Source: Bradyrhizobium elkanii USDA 76 (GTDB taxonomy: Bacteria; Pseudomonadota; Alphaproteobacteria; Rhizobiales; Xanthobacteraceae). From it: a DNA stretch of 64,000 bases. Each line of letters starts with the position of its first letter. Within the stretch, counting starts at the first letter, position 1. The stretch lies in NCBI RefSeq assembly GCF_023278185.1, contig NZ_CP066356.1, forward strand, positions 7,184,001 to 7,248,000, read 5' to 3'. A program made the translations under genes and the position numbers. Shown in pieces: positions 45,904 through 54,691 of the stretch. The notes below the pieces were generated by a model. It saw only the letters and a program-made list of their open reading frames with translations, was not told where the DNA came from and did not search any database.

Positions 45904-46687
45904 GCATTCAGATCACCTTACAGAAGAAGAAGTAGCGAAGGTTCTAGACCTCGTTAATGAGGCTGACGCTGTCATAGTCGGCGGCCAATGTATGGCCATC
46001 TGGGCAAGATTTTACGCCGCCTACAACCCAGACATTTCGAAAATCTATACGATGTCCAGTGAGGACGTCGATTTTTATGCCACTAGAAAGGCCGCAGAGG
46101 AGTTCGCCGAAAAGCTCGGCGACGCAAAGCTGTACCTTCCGGGCCCCGATGACTACGGACCGAACTCTGCGAAGGTAGTCGGTCGAGTCGGTGATCGCGA
46201 AATCAATGTAGACTTCCTGCATTCGATCAAGGGCGTCGATCATGCCTCGTTGAAGAAAAATGTCCTTACGTTGACAGGCACTACGTCCGATGGTGACAAG
46301 TCTCTGAAAATCAAATTGATGCACCCAATTGACTGCTTTCGCAGCCGCCTCTCGAACATAAACGACCTTCATCGCAAGGATGTGCACTCCATCAGTACCG
46401 CGAAGGCGTCAGTTCTCGTTCTCGACGCGCTCATGAATGACTTCTTGAGTCGTGGCTGGACAAAGGAGGCGCAGGACACGCTAAAGACGCTGCGATATGT
46501 GACGCTGGCCAAATGCTACGGAACGGCCGCTCATTTGCAGTTCGGCATAGATCCAAGGTGGATACTTGAAAAGTATCTTACCGACGATCGGCTAGATGAA
46601 AGGTGGAGAACGTTTCAATTGAAGACTTCTCTGACGCGGCTTGATGAAAAGCTGGTGCAAATTGCTGCTAGTACAAAACCAAAATGA
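45896..46687 (+). CDS. Nucleotidyltransferase-fold protein of a two-gene module
   Basis: 263 residues from a GTG at 45896. LVNEADAVIVGGQCMAIWAR and YTMSSEDVDFYATRKAAEEF form the GG...SxDVDF nucleotidyltransferase pattern; DREINVDFLHSIKGVDHASL supplies the third acid. LMHPIDCFRSRLSNINDLHR resembles the helical region after the catalytic core of AbiEii/MNT-type proteins. With the coupled 70-residue gene it may be a fourth nucleotidyltransferase toxin-antitoxin-like system in the window. GC content is lower than in neighbouring cluster genes, in keeping with separate acquisition. The gene is complete and ends 28 bp before an IS3 element. Confidence 0.6.
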   Translation: MSKHSDHLTEEEVAKVLDLVNEADAVIVGGQCMAIWARFYAAYNPDISKIYTMSSEDVDFYATRKAAEEFAEKLGDAKLYLPGPDDYGPNSAKVVGRVGDREINVDFLHSIKGVDHASLKKNVLTLTGTTSDGDKSLKIKLMHPIDCFRSRLSNINDLHRKDVHSISTAKASVLVLDALMNDFLSRGWTKEAQDTLKTLRYVTLAKCYGTAAHLQFGIDPRWILEKYLTDDRLDERWRTFQLKTSLTRLDEKLVQIAASTKPK

Positions 46688-46732
46688 CAGTTCCAATTTC
46701 ATCGAACCAGAGACTGACCTGCGCCTGAACTT

Positions 46733-47700
46733 TCATCCAGCGGCAGTTAGAGCCTCGGGGTTTTGTACGCCTTGCGGCGCGGTCGAAGCAACGGGCGATC
46801 GGCGAAGCTGGTCGGGGTTGCGCAGCCGAGCGTCCGTTGCGGTGAGGTTGGCGGCGTAGGCCGCCGGGGTGAGATACTGCAGCGACGAATGCGGGCGCTC
46901 GCCGTTATGGTCGGTGACCCATGCCGCGATTTTGGTCCTGGCGTCGTCGAGATCGAAGAACAGCGTCTCGTTCAAGAACTCGTCGCGCATCCGAGCGTTG
47001 AAGCTCTCGACGAAGCCGTTCTGCATCTCTGCATCGGCTTGCCCGGTGTGATGAAGTGCCAGCCGATGCCGGTCTCCTCGCACCAGGCCAGCATGGCGTT
47101 GCAGGTGAACTCGGTGCCGTTGTCGGAGACGATCAGTCCGGGTTTGCCGCGCCGTGCGATAACCGTCGTCAGTTCCCGTGCCACACGCCGGCCCGAGATC
47201 GATGTGTCCGGAATGGCGCCCAGGCATTCCTTGGTGACGTCGTCGACGATATTGAGGATGCGAAAGCGCCGTCCGTTGTCCGTTTGCGAACTGGTCGTGG
47301 ACGAAGTCCAGCGACCAGCGCGCATTCGGCCTGGCTTCCACCAGGATCGGCGACCGGCACCCTGCCGCCTTGCGGCGAGCCCGCCGCTTGCGGGCCGCAA
47401 GTCCTTCTTCCCGATAGAGCCGGCGAATAGGTTGATCCCTGACCGCTCGCTCTCCCGCCTCAGCAAGACGAACAGCCGGCGGTAGCCAAACCGTCGGCGC
47501 TCATGGGCAAGGTCGCGCAGCCGGGCACGAAGCTCCGTGTCTGGCGGCCGACGAGACCGGTAGCGGATCATCCTGCGATCCGCGCCGACGATTGCGCAGG
47601 CCTGCCGCTCCGACAGACCCATCACGGCCTTCAGATGTGCCACCGCGGCGCGCTTGGCGACCGGCCCTACCATTTTTTTGACAAAAGCTCGCGAAGCGCG
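46733..47700 (-). pseudogene. IS3-family orfB transposase with multiple frame breaks
   Basis: The orfB product is spread over two frames: VKKMVGPVAKRAAVAHLKAV through GYRRLFVLLRRESERSGIN in one, PNARWSLDFVHDQFANGQR in the other, FRILNIVDDVTKECLGAIPD through LIVSDNGTEFTCNAMLAW back in the first, and QNGFVESFNARMRDEFLNE in the second again. Breaks lie near 47430, 47275 and 47035. The rve catalytic acids (SLDF, SDNG, ESFN) are still recognisable. Natural decay or sequence errors; as read it cannot make a transposase. Confidence 0.82.
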
Positions 47701-47933
47701 GCCGCATCGAGCATCTGCTCGGCCAGGAGCTTTTTCAGCTTCACGTTCTCTTCCTCGAGCGCCTTCAGCCGCTTGGTTTCGGACACGTCCATGCCGCCGA
47801 ACTTGGCCTTCCAATTGTAAATCGTCGCCTCGCAGACCCCGTGTTTGCGAGCCAGGTCGGCTGTCTTCGCCCCAGCCTCATGCTCCTTCAACACCGCGAT
47901 AATCTGTTCTTCCGTGAACCTTGCTCGCTTCAT
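47667..47933 (-). CDS. IS3-family orfA (HTH protein)
   Basis: 88 residues: MKRARFTEEQIIAVLKEHEA then ADLARKHGVCEATIYNWKAK, an HTH of the transposase_8 type, and a leucine-zipper tail (ALEEENVKLKKLLAEQMLD). The run A7 at 47673-47679 (minus strand) near its end is the normal slippery site for a -1 shift into orfB. Confidence 0.9.
   Translation of the reverse strand: MKRARFTEEQIIAVLKEHEAGAKTADLARKHGVCEATIYNWKAKFGGMDVSETKRLKALEEENVKLKKLLAEQMLDAAALRELLSKKW
47673..47679 (-). other. A7 slippery heptamer for programmed -1 frameshifting (orfA/orfB)
   Basis: Seven consecutive T on the plus strand (A7 in the message) sit just before the orfA stop. The orfB frame is -1 relative to orfA, as expected for IS3-family translation of OrfAB. 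Confidence 0.7.
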
Positions 47934-47995
47934 CCGTCCGTCCTTGTCAGGCCGGACTCTAACTCCATCTGGAGGAAATACTCAGGGGCAGGTCA

Positions 47996-48606
47996 AGACC
48001 GTAATACCTCGATGAAAAACTTTGTGTCGGCAAAATAGTTTGGGTACCGCATCATTGTATGAGCTACGGCGTGCGTAGCTGGCAAACAGGACCTGTGACG
48101 CGTTGCTCGTTCCGCTCCTCGCCGGCTCCTCTCAGGCGCAAGGCTTTCTGTCGCTCGCGCCCGCCGCTGGGCCCACATGCAGCTGTGAGCTGCACTTCCA
48201 TCCGGCCGGTTGCAGAGAGACCAAGAGTGCCGATCCGGGCAAGCGCTGATGAACTAACGCCGGCTCCGTGAGACACCAAACGTACACAGGCAGACTCAAC
48301 GAAGATCAAGTGGCGCGTCTCACGCCTGTTCTGCACGTCGGACTCAACTTCACCTGTCAGACCGGGCGTGACCGAAGCTCATGGCCACGATCTGCATAGT
48401 TCGGCTTGCATGGAGAAAGCGCAGGAATAGATCTGCCTGCGTCGGGACAGGGTCTTCCCCCCTCCGGTTGATGTCGCTTGTTGCAGGCTTTCCGAACCAT
48501 CGCATCTTCCTGAGTTCGCATCGAATTAGTTGATTATAGTCATCCATTTGTAGCGCTCCGGATGCGATGGATCACGCGCCAAGGGTCCTATCTGTTCGGG
48601 GTTATT
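47996..48606. other. Stretch between the IS3 element and the porin gene
   Basis: No recognisable gene. It presumably carries the porin promoter; no defined element was found. Confidence 0.4.
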
Positions 48607-50223
48607 ATGCGAGTCAACATCAAAGACCGTGCTACGGACGCAAACGTTCGGCACATGTATCACAGTGAGCCGCTGTACGTGGCTGCAGACAAAGTCCGGT
48701 TTCGACCAGTCACGAAACAGGGCGGCCTCGCCATCGCGCTGTCGACAGCAGCGTGGCTCGTCTGCAACCCGCTGCCGGCACAGGCAGCCAGCGTTCAGGA
48801 CCAGAAAAGCGATCCTCAGGGTGAGGCCGGGAAGCAAGCGCCCACGAAAACAGGGTCGGTCCCGAAAGCCGATCATCACCGGAAGAAAGCAGGCGCCGCG
48901 TCGACCTCGCGATTGCAGACCGGCGTTCAACGGCGCAAGGCAAATGAAGTTGCGGACAGTTACACGATTGAAAAGAAGCCCGATCCGTTCGCAAAATTCC
49001 AGAACCTCCGCGAAAAGGGACTGGTCGTCAGCATACCCGGGCCAGCCGATACAGTGGTTCAGGATGCCGGTGGCGTGAGATCTGCGCTGGCCGAAGTCGG
49101 CATCGGTTATCTGTTGTGGTCACAGGTCACCTACACAAACAATCTTCTGCCGAATTCGGCCAGAAGCACCATCGCGAACCAGCTCTACAACGGGCAAAAT
49201 CCGACGTTCAACACCGTAAACTACATGTGGGTGACCTATGATCTCAGTCGATATGGTATTCCAGACGGCCAGATCGTCGTGGGGGCCGAGGAGCAATCCT
49301 GGACATGGCAACCTGGCGGGCCGGATCGACTAGGCATCAACACGATTTCGTACTATCAGACTTTCTGGGACAGGAAGCTCGAACTCAAGGTCGGCTATCT
49401 CAGGAATTCACATGAATTCGCCGGCACGGTGGTTGGCGGAAATGCGGGATCAAATGTTTTCGGTCCCTCGTCGAGCATACTTTTCCAGGGAGGCCTGAGC
49501 GCCGCCCCGGCACCGACGCCGGCTCTCAACCTGAAGTACAATTTCGATGATCACCTTTACACCAAGGTGTCCTTCCAGCGTGCCGACAGTCCGGACGGGC
49601 TCTTTACCCAGATCACCGAGAACCCCACGGGCCTGAACTGGAGCACGACGCATGCCGGCGTTCTCTACCTTGATGAAACCGGCTATCTGAACAAGGCCGC
49701 TCCAGGCTCGCCGCAGACCTGGCTGAGGGCGGGGGCAGGTTACAACACCAGCAGCTACAAAAGTCTGGCGCTTCCAAATCAACAGAGAACCGATCCGAAC
49801 ACCTTCTATTACATCGCCGCGGACAGGCAGTTCCTGCAGACGAATGTTCAGGACTCGGCATCTCGTGGCATCTACGGCGGATTCTCGGTCATGGGAGCTC
49901 CTCCTGATCTGAATACGGTCAGCCAGTACTATGAGCTACGCTTTTATGTGAACGGACCTTTCGACTGGCGGCCGACCGACCAGATTTCCATCGTCGCGAC
50001 TGACACGGTGTGGAGCAAGCTGGCGGTCGACGCCGCGCTGGCGAAAGGAAAGCTCGTTCATCGGGACAGTCAGGCAATCGCGGCCACTTACACCGCCCAT
50101 CTCGCACCGGGAGTCTATACAAGTGTAGGACTGACCTACATCAACAATCCAACCAGCATCACGTACACCCCACAGATCGGACATGCCCTGAATTTCTCCG
50201 TGTCAACGAACATCTTCTTCTAG
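48607..50223 (+). CDS. OprB-type carbohydrate-selective porin, outer membrane
   Basis: 538 residues from the ATG at 48607; an ATG at 48655 or one at 48562 is also possible. Near residue 30, GGLAIALSTAAWLVCNPLPA is a signal-peptide core ending QAA. A Lys/Gln-rich linker follows, then a beta-rich body with blocks such as GIPDGQIVVGAEEQSWTW, ELKVGYLRNSHEFAGTVVGG and YNTSSYKSLALPNQQRTDPN, alternating aromatic and polar residues as in 16- to 18-strand porins. The sequence ends with FSVSTNIFF, a C-terminal aromatic as required for outer-membrane insertion. Resembles rhizobial OprB-like porins; sugar specificity cannot be read. Confidence 0.75.
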   Translation: MRVNIKDRATDANVRHMYHSEPLYVAADKVRFRPVTKQGGLAIALSTAAWLVCNPLPAQAASVQDQKSDPQGEAGKQAPTKTGSVPKADHHRKKAGAASTSRLQTGVQRRKANEVADSYTIEKKPDPFAKFQNLREKGLVVSIPGPADTVVQDAGGVRSALAEVGIGYLLWSQVTYTNNLLPNSARSTIANQLYNGQNPTFNTVNYMWVTYDLSRYGIPDGQIVVGAEEQSWTWQPGGPDRLGINTISYYQTFWDRKLELKVGYLRNSHEFAGTVVGGNAGSNVFGPSSSILFQGGLSAAPAPTPALNLKYNFDDHLYTKVSFQRADSPDGLFTQITENPTGLNWSTTHAGVLYLDETGYLNKAAPGSPQTWLRAGAGYNTSSYKSLALPNQQRTDPNTFYYIAADRQFLQTNVQDSASRGIYGGFSVMGAPPDLNTVSQYYELRFYVNGPFDWRPTDQISIVATDTVWSKLAVDAALAKGKLVHRDSQAIAATYTAHLAPGVYTSVGLTYINNPTSITYTPQIGHALNFSVSTNIFF

Positions 50224-50240
50224 GCGGGTACTTGTCGAAC

Positions 50241-50279
50241 GGGCGCTGCCGATCAGGAGGCGATCGAGCGGCAGCGCCC
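50241..50279 (+). terminator. Hairpin after the porin gene
   Basis: GGGCGCTGCC (50241-50250) and GGCAGCGCCC (50270-50279) form a perfect 10-bp stem around a 19-nt loop, 18 bp after the porin stop. No T-run follows, so it may be a transcript-stabilising or factor-dependent end. Confidence 0.6.
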
Positions 50280-50310
50280 GCTTCGGCAATGTGCCGCCGG
50301 GTCGCTGTGG

Positions 50311-50478
50311 TCAGTGCGGGAACACGAAGGACCCGTAGCTACGCCGGAATAAAGTCGGGGAGCTCAGGCCGCGACGAGCTGCGGCACGATAGTGGTCCAA
50401 GATGATATGCTTGTCGACGACCTTGTACCCCGATGGTCTGGTATTCTTGACGGCTTCGATCAGTTCCTCGAACTGCGT
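50311..50478 (-). pseudogene. Short C-terminal gene fragment
   Basis: A minus-strand frame without a start encodes QFEELIEAVKNTRPSGYKVV then DKHIILDHYRAAARRGLSSP and ends GSFVFPH. It has good protein character but no identifiable family; probably a remnant. Confidence 0.4.
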
Positions 50479-50562
50479 TAAGACCCTCGTTCAGTCATCA
50501 GTATCGAGCCTGGAGATGAATTAGCCCGAGTGCAAGACGATCCTGTTATCGGCGGGTGACGT

Positions 50563-50608
50563 GATTTTCCCAAAAATGGAAATCCTCTCTTCCATTTTTG
50601 GGAAAATC
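50563..50608. promoter_or_regulatory. 18-bp perfect palindrome upstream of higB
   Basis: GATTTTCCCAAAAATGGA (50563-50580) and its exact reverse complement (50591-50608) flank a 10-bp spacer, ending 17 bp before the toxin start. This is the expected operator for HigA or the HigBA complex repressing its own promoter. Confidence 0.78.
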
Positions 50609-50624
50609 ATGGTAGGATCCTTCC

Positions 50625-50936
50625 ATGCTGGTAATCGGCACGGACATGGTTGAGCGCTATTTTTCCGAGCGCTCTGGTCATCGGGGCATCGACGCGGCGC
50701 GCGCTCAATACAGGGCATGGCTGGCGATTGCGGAGGCTTCGGACTGGCGGACGCCGCAGCAGGTGAAGCGATCGCATCCCAAGGCGAGCATCCTGAAAGG
50801 CGGACGTGCGGTGTTCAACATCAAGGCCAATGACTACCGCCTGATCGCCGTGGTTCAGTATCGTGATGGTGTATTGATGATCCGCTTTTTCGGCAGTCAT
50901 GAAGACTATGACAAGGTGGACGCGGAGACGGTGTGA
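50625..50936 (+). CDS. higB: HigB-type mRNA interferase toxin
   Basis: 103 residues: MLVIGTDMVERYFSERSGHR then GRAVFNIKANDYRLIAVVQY and VLMIRFFGSHEDYDKVDAET. The NIKANDYRLI...Y...R/F..H.DYD pattern is that of HigB toxins of the RelE superfamily, which cut mRNA on the ribosome. The toxin gene precedes the antitoxin, the typical hig order, and its stop overlaps the higA start (TGATG). Controlled by the palindrome at 50563-50608. Complete. Confidence 0.9.
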   Translation: MLVIGTDMVERYFSERSGHRGIDAARAQYRAWLAIAEASDWRTPQQVKRSHPKASILKGGRAVFNIKANDYRLIAVVQYRDGVLMIRFFGSHEDYDKVDAETV

Positions 50937-51310
50937 TGAAGGCAACATTGATAATTATCCAGAACCAGGCCGATCATGAGGCGGCCAAGGTGCTTGTCGG
51001 CAAGCTGATGCAATCGAACGAGGCTGCCGATCGAGCGCGCATGGTAGCGCAAGCTCGCCTTATCGAAGCGTATGAACGCGCGCGCTGGCCGCGCAAAGCG
51101 CCGCCGTTGCCGGATTTGCTGACCTATCTGATGGAGCAACATGGTTTGACGCGCGCTGATCTTGTGCCGCTTCTGGGCACTGCGAGTCGCGTCAGTGAGG
51201 TCATGTCCGGCAAGCGCGAATTGAGCATGACGATGGTGAAGCGTCTGCGCGAACGTTTCCATATTCCGGCGGATTTGCTGATTTCCGCGAGTGGAAGTGT
51301 TGCGGCTTAG
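50936..51310 (+). CDS. higA: HigA-type antitoxin with HTH
   Basis: 124 residues from the ATG at 50936. The N-terminal half (NQADHEAAKVLVGKLMQSNE) is helical, and the C-terminal half, LPDLLTYLMEQHGLTRADLV followed by PLLGTASRVSEVMSGKRELS, is a Cro/C1-type helix-turn-helix. Such antitoxins bind the toxin and, through the HTH, the operator. Coupled to higB. It looks complete. Confidence 0.88.
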   Translation: MKATLIIIQNQADHEAAKVLVGKLMQSNEAADRARMVAQARLIEAYERARWPRKAPPLPDLLTYLMEQHGLTRADLVPLLGTASRVSEVMSGKRELSMTMVKRLRERFHIPADLLISASGSVAA

Positions 51311-51593
51311 ATCAATCGGGACCATGACTTTCGTTAAGGGCGCACTTTGCTCGGCGCCGTCAACATTCGCCTCAACGCGAGAAATTCAGCGCATGCGATT
51401 CCAACGACTTGCAGGGGGATTGGGGGACGCACTTCGACCGGCGCTGCAGTGAGTTGCCGAGGATCTGGCTGGCAGCGCGGCTGCGGCAGGGCCGCCGCTG
51501 CAGCGCTGCTGCATTGCGCAGCAGCCAACTTCAGACAGTGCAAGACGACCCAGAAGGCTCATCATCGCCTTCTTCTCAGCCGTCATCATTCGC

Positions 51594-52020
51594 TCAAAGG
51601 CAGGTCACGGCTTTGACGAACGCCGGAAAGGCTGTACGCACTCTTGCGAGGTTCTCGTCGACTTTGCGCGGATCAAGATCAAACCCATACCGATGCCGGA
51701 TGACGTGACGGAAGCCCTTCAACTCGACAAGGAGGCCGTAGAGTTCGGAGCCAATCAAGGCAGGACGTTTGCCGTCGATCCCGGCTGACACCTGATCCAG
51801 TAGGTCCTGGTGAGCCGACTCGCCAGTCGGCACATAGCCGTCAACGTCGTTTGCGAGGCTCAGCATCAAGTCTTCGATGCCGTTATAGATGTTGTGAACC
51901 CCCAACGCTAAAGCCCAACCTCGCGCCCACTGGTTGACGGGGCCCTTGAGCGAGCCGAGGTAGTCATCAATCTTGACGAGCCCTTGCCTAGCCCGATCAA
52001 GCTTTGTCGCGAGTTTTGCG
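51594..52020 (-). pseudogene. HepT-like toxin, N-terminus cut by the IS66 junction
   Basis: The frame encodes LDRARQGLVKIDDYLGSLKG, then ALGVHNIYNGIEDLMLSLAN and LYGLLVELKGFRHVIRHRYG. The RHVIRHRY stretch fits the RX4HXY active-site motif of HepT-like RNase toxins (HEPN superfamily), and the body is all-helical. It starts abruptly near 52020, where the opposite strand carries the truncated IS66 gene. The usual MNT antitoxin partner is not present next to it. Probably inactive. Confidence 0.7.
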
Positions 52021-53603
52021 AAGGGGATTCGTCACGGCTTGCCGTGTTGTCGGCGGAATGCAGCACGCTGGCGGCCGAGCGTGATGTGGCGATCGCCCAA
52101 CGCGATGCTGCAGTCCAGGAGAACGACAAGCTCCTGATGATCCTGTCCCAGTACAAGCGCACGATCTTCGGTCCCCGCTCCGAGACACTGGATCCCGGAC
52201 AGCTGTCTCTCTTCACCATCACGGCGCAGGCGGCAGGTGCCGCCGCCAACGACGACGGGACCGGAGGCAGGCTGCCTGATGGAGCGGAAGGCCGTAGCAA
52301 GCGACCGGCGCGACGCAACCGGGGGAGGCTTCCGGAGCATTTGCCGCGCATCGACGTCGTGATCGATATCGAGAGCCACATCTGCCCCTGCTGCGGCGAG
52401 CGGCTGCACAAGATCGGGGAGACCGTCAAGGAAGCCTTCGACGTCATTCCGATGCAGTACCAGGTCAAGCGCATTGTGCGTCCGCGCTACGGCTGCCGGG
52501 GATGCCGCCAGGGTGTGCTGCAGGCACCGGCGCCGGCCCAGGCGATCGACGGGGGGATGGTGACGGAAGCCTTGCTGGCCCACATCGCGGTGATGAAATA
52601 CGGCTACCAGCTGCCGCTGTATCGGCAGGAACAGATGTTCGCCGCGCAAGGCATCACGCTTGACCGGCAGACGCTGGCCTCATGGATGGGCCGCGCCGCC
52701 TGGTGGCTGAAGCCGCTTCACACGCTGTTGCGCGACACAGTGATGTCCTACCCGCGGCTGTTTGCCGACGAGACGCCACTGCCGGTTCTCGATCCCGGCC
52801 GTGGCAGGACCAAAGTCTGCCAGTTCTGGGCGATCGCCACCGATGACCGTCCGTGGGGCGGCCCCGCGCCGCCGGCGGTGGTCCACATGTTTGCCGAGGA
52901 TCGCAAGGCGATCCGCGCCAAGCAGCTGTTCGGGGATTACCACGGCATCCTGCAGGTCGACGGCTATGCCGCCTATAAGGGCCTGATCAAGAACGGCGGC
53001 CGTCTGGTGTTGCTGGCGTTCTGCTTCGCGCATGCGCGGCGGAAGTTCTGGGACGTTCACGTCGCGACGAAGTCGCCGATTGCCGCGGAAGCGCTGCAAC
53101 GGATCGCGATGTTCTACGCCATTGAGGATCGCATCCGCGGTCTGCCGGCGGCGCATCGGGCTGCTATGCGGCAAAGCGACACCAGGCCGTTGATCGAGGA
53201 CTTCAAACCCTGGCTTGAGGCGCGACTGCTGGAAGTCTCGAAGAAGTCCGGTCTGGGCAAAGCCATCCGCTACACCCTCAACCATTGGGACGGCCTGACG
53301 CGCTTCATCGACGACGGACGCATTGAAATAGACAGCAATACGGTCGAGCGCAGCATCAAGCCGATAGGCCTGGGAAAGAAGAACTACTTGTTCGCCGGCA
53401 GTGAAGACGGCGCCGAGACATGGGCCATTCTCGCCTCGCTCATCAACACGGCAAAGCTGCAAGACATCGACCCGCGGCACTATCTGACCGATGTTCTCGA
53501 GCGCATCGTCTCCGGACGTACAAAGATCAATCAGCTGCACATGCTGTTGCCGTGGAATTGGAAGGCCGAGCGCGACAGTTCGCTGGCAAAGCTCGCCGCC
53601 TGA
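51984..53603 (+). CDS. tnpC: IS66-family transposase TnpC, 5' end truncated
   Basis: Up to 539 codons; real TnpC character starts near residue 20 (LAVLSAECSTLAAERDVAIA), where family members would already have about 20 residues, so the element's 5' end is missing. IESHICPCCGERLHKIGETV is the zinc-finger, LFADETPLPVLDPGRGR the first catalytic Asp region, ILQVDGYAAYKGLIKNGG the second, and the C-terminus ends LLPWNWKAERDS. IS66 TnpC is the DDE transposase. tnpA and tnpB are absent in front, so it is not autonomous. Confidence 0.85.
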   Translation: MPSPIKLCREFCEGDSSRLAVLSAECSTLAAERDVAIAQRDAAVQENDKLLMILSQYKRTIFGPRSETLDPGQLSLFTITAQAAGAAANDDGTGGRLPDGAEGRSKRPARRNRGRLPEHLPRIDVVIDIESHICPCCGERLHKIGETVKEAFDVIPMQYQVKRIVRPRYGCRGCRQGVLQAPAPAQAIDGGMVTEALLAHIAVMKYGYQLPLYRQEQMFAAQGITLDRQTLASWMGRAAWWLKPLHTLLRDTVMSYPRLFADETPLPVLDPGRGRTKVCQFWAIATDDRPWGGPAPPAVVHMFAEDRKAIRAKQLFGDYHGILQVDGYAAYKGLIKNGGRLVLLAFCFAHARRKFWDVHVATKSPIAAEALQRIAMFYAIEDRIRGLPAAHRAAMRQSDTRPLIEDFKPWLEARLLEVSKKSGLGKAIRYTLNHWDGLTRFIDDGRIEIDSNTVERSIKPIGLGKKNYLFAGSEDGAETWAILASLINTAKLQDIDPRHYLTDVLERIVSGRTKINQLHMLLPWNWKAERDSSLAKLAA

Positions 53604-54041
53604 TCAGTTCGACGGCAGGGACTCTGGAACTTCCTGCGCATCGCTGGTGTCGTCATAGATCTCCTCGCGGATCACGCGCAGCGTCGTCTCGTGCAGATAA
53701 ACTTGCAACGCCCTCTCCAGCTCGGTGAACTCCGGCAACAGAACTTTGTCGACGAAGCCTCGGGACGCACGGATCACCACCGTGTTGCGTCGTTGGCGGT
53801 GATAACGAAACGGCCGCAGCCCGTACCGGCGGCAAAGCGCCAAAAACAGGTGCCGCGACCATTGGTCAGGAAGTGAGAATTGCTGCTCGATCGGCGGATC
53901 GTGGCGAGCGAGCTCCGCGACCCGGGCACGCACCCGCTGTAGCGCAGCTTCCGCCGCAAGGCGCTCACCGGCAGTTCCGGCACCCGCGAACAACGCCTCG
54001 ATCTTCCGAAGCTTCTCGCGCAGCTGCGATTCGCTGGTCAT
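53604..54041 (-). CDS. Hypothetical protein next to IS66
   Basis: 145 residues: MTSESQLREKLRKIEALFAG, then QFSLPDQWSRHLFLALCRRY and RASRGFVDKVLLPEFTELER. It converges with tnpC; the stops nearly touch. The start resembles the DUF2786 family (REKLRKIEALFAGAGTAGER), the rest is unfamiliar. Function unknown. It has full protein character and no breaks. Confidence 0.65.
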   Translation of the reverse strand: MTSESQLREKLRKIEALFAGAGTAGERLAAEAALQRVRARVAELARHDPPIEQQFSLPDQWSRHLFLALCRRYGLRPFRYHRQRRNTVVIRASRGFVDKVLLPEFTELERALQVYLHETTLRVIREEIYDDTSDAQEVPESLPSN

Positions 54042-54174
54042 TCTGATCCCCGTTGCCCGCTCCGAACCGGGATCACCCCATCACCGCGCGCCGGCAGCGT
54101 CAATCATCCAGACCGCGCTATCCAGAGCATTCCGCGCAAGTCAAGCCCAGGCGCCAGTGATCCTCTCGTGACGC

Positions 54175-54366
54175 TCACGAATCTTCGCCCAGTCGACCTT
54201 GGCGCGCTTGTCGACGCCAGGTGAACAGCAGGCTGTGAGCCACCCCATGCCGGCGCGCGACGCCGTAGACCGTCTCGCCAGCCTGCAAGGTCTCTTCGAC
54301 AAGGCGAACCTTCTCGTCGTAACCCCATCGCCGCCGACGCTCTGCGCCCAACACATTGAGCTGCAT
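54175..54366 (-). pseudogene. IS66 TnpA fragment (HTH part)
   Basis: 63 codons: MQLNVLGAERRRRWGYDEKV, then ETVYGVARRHGVAHSLLFTW, the HTH start of IS66 TnpA. The gene is truncated after RRQARQGRLGEDS, and orientation is opposite to the nearby tnpC, so this belongs to another IS66-type copy. Confidence 0.75.
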
Positions 54367-54691
54367 TCGCCACGTGACCTTAAAACTAGACTTAAGGTCA
54401 AATCCTCGGTCCGCCTCTCAAACTACACAAGGCGGCCGACGCCGGAGGGATACGGAAGGAAGATACGGATCGAGCTGGAAAACACTTGGTCGCCGGTGAT
54501 TGCCAGCGAGGTGGAAAGAAGTAGAAGAGTCCGCTTAGAACCACGTCATCTGACGATCTGAAGGAAGAAGAACTCGCGCAAGCGGAGTGGGCCTTGGCGA
54601 TTGCTTGAAGCGAAAACAACTCTCGCCAGCAGCGGAACGCCGAAGCCCAAAGTGAACAGAAGAGCCAAAGCAAAATGTCTAGAGCACTTTT
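54367..54691. other. Stretch without a recognised gene
   Basis: No frame of convincing protein character was seen. Confidence 0.4.

Larger units (their letters stand above)
46715..47995 (-). mobile_element. IS3-family (IS407-group) insertion sequence with 4-bp target duplication
   Basis: The ends match as inverted repeats: TGACCTGCGCCTGAACTTT at the left and, on the minus strand, TGACCTGCCCCTGAGTA at the right. AGAC is found immediately outside both ends (46711-46714 and 47996-47999), a 4-bp target duplication as usual for the IS407 group. It contains orfA intact and orfB with frame disruptions. It lies between the nucleotidyltransferase module and the porin gene. Confidence 0.88.
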
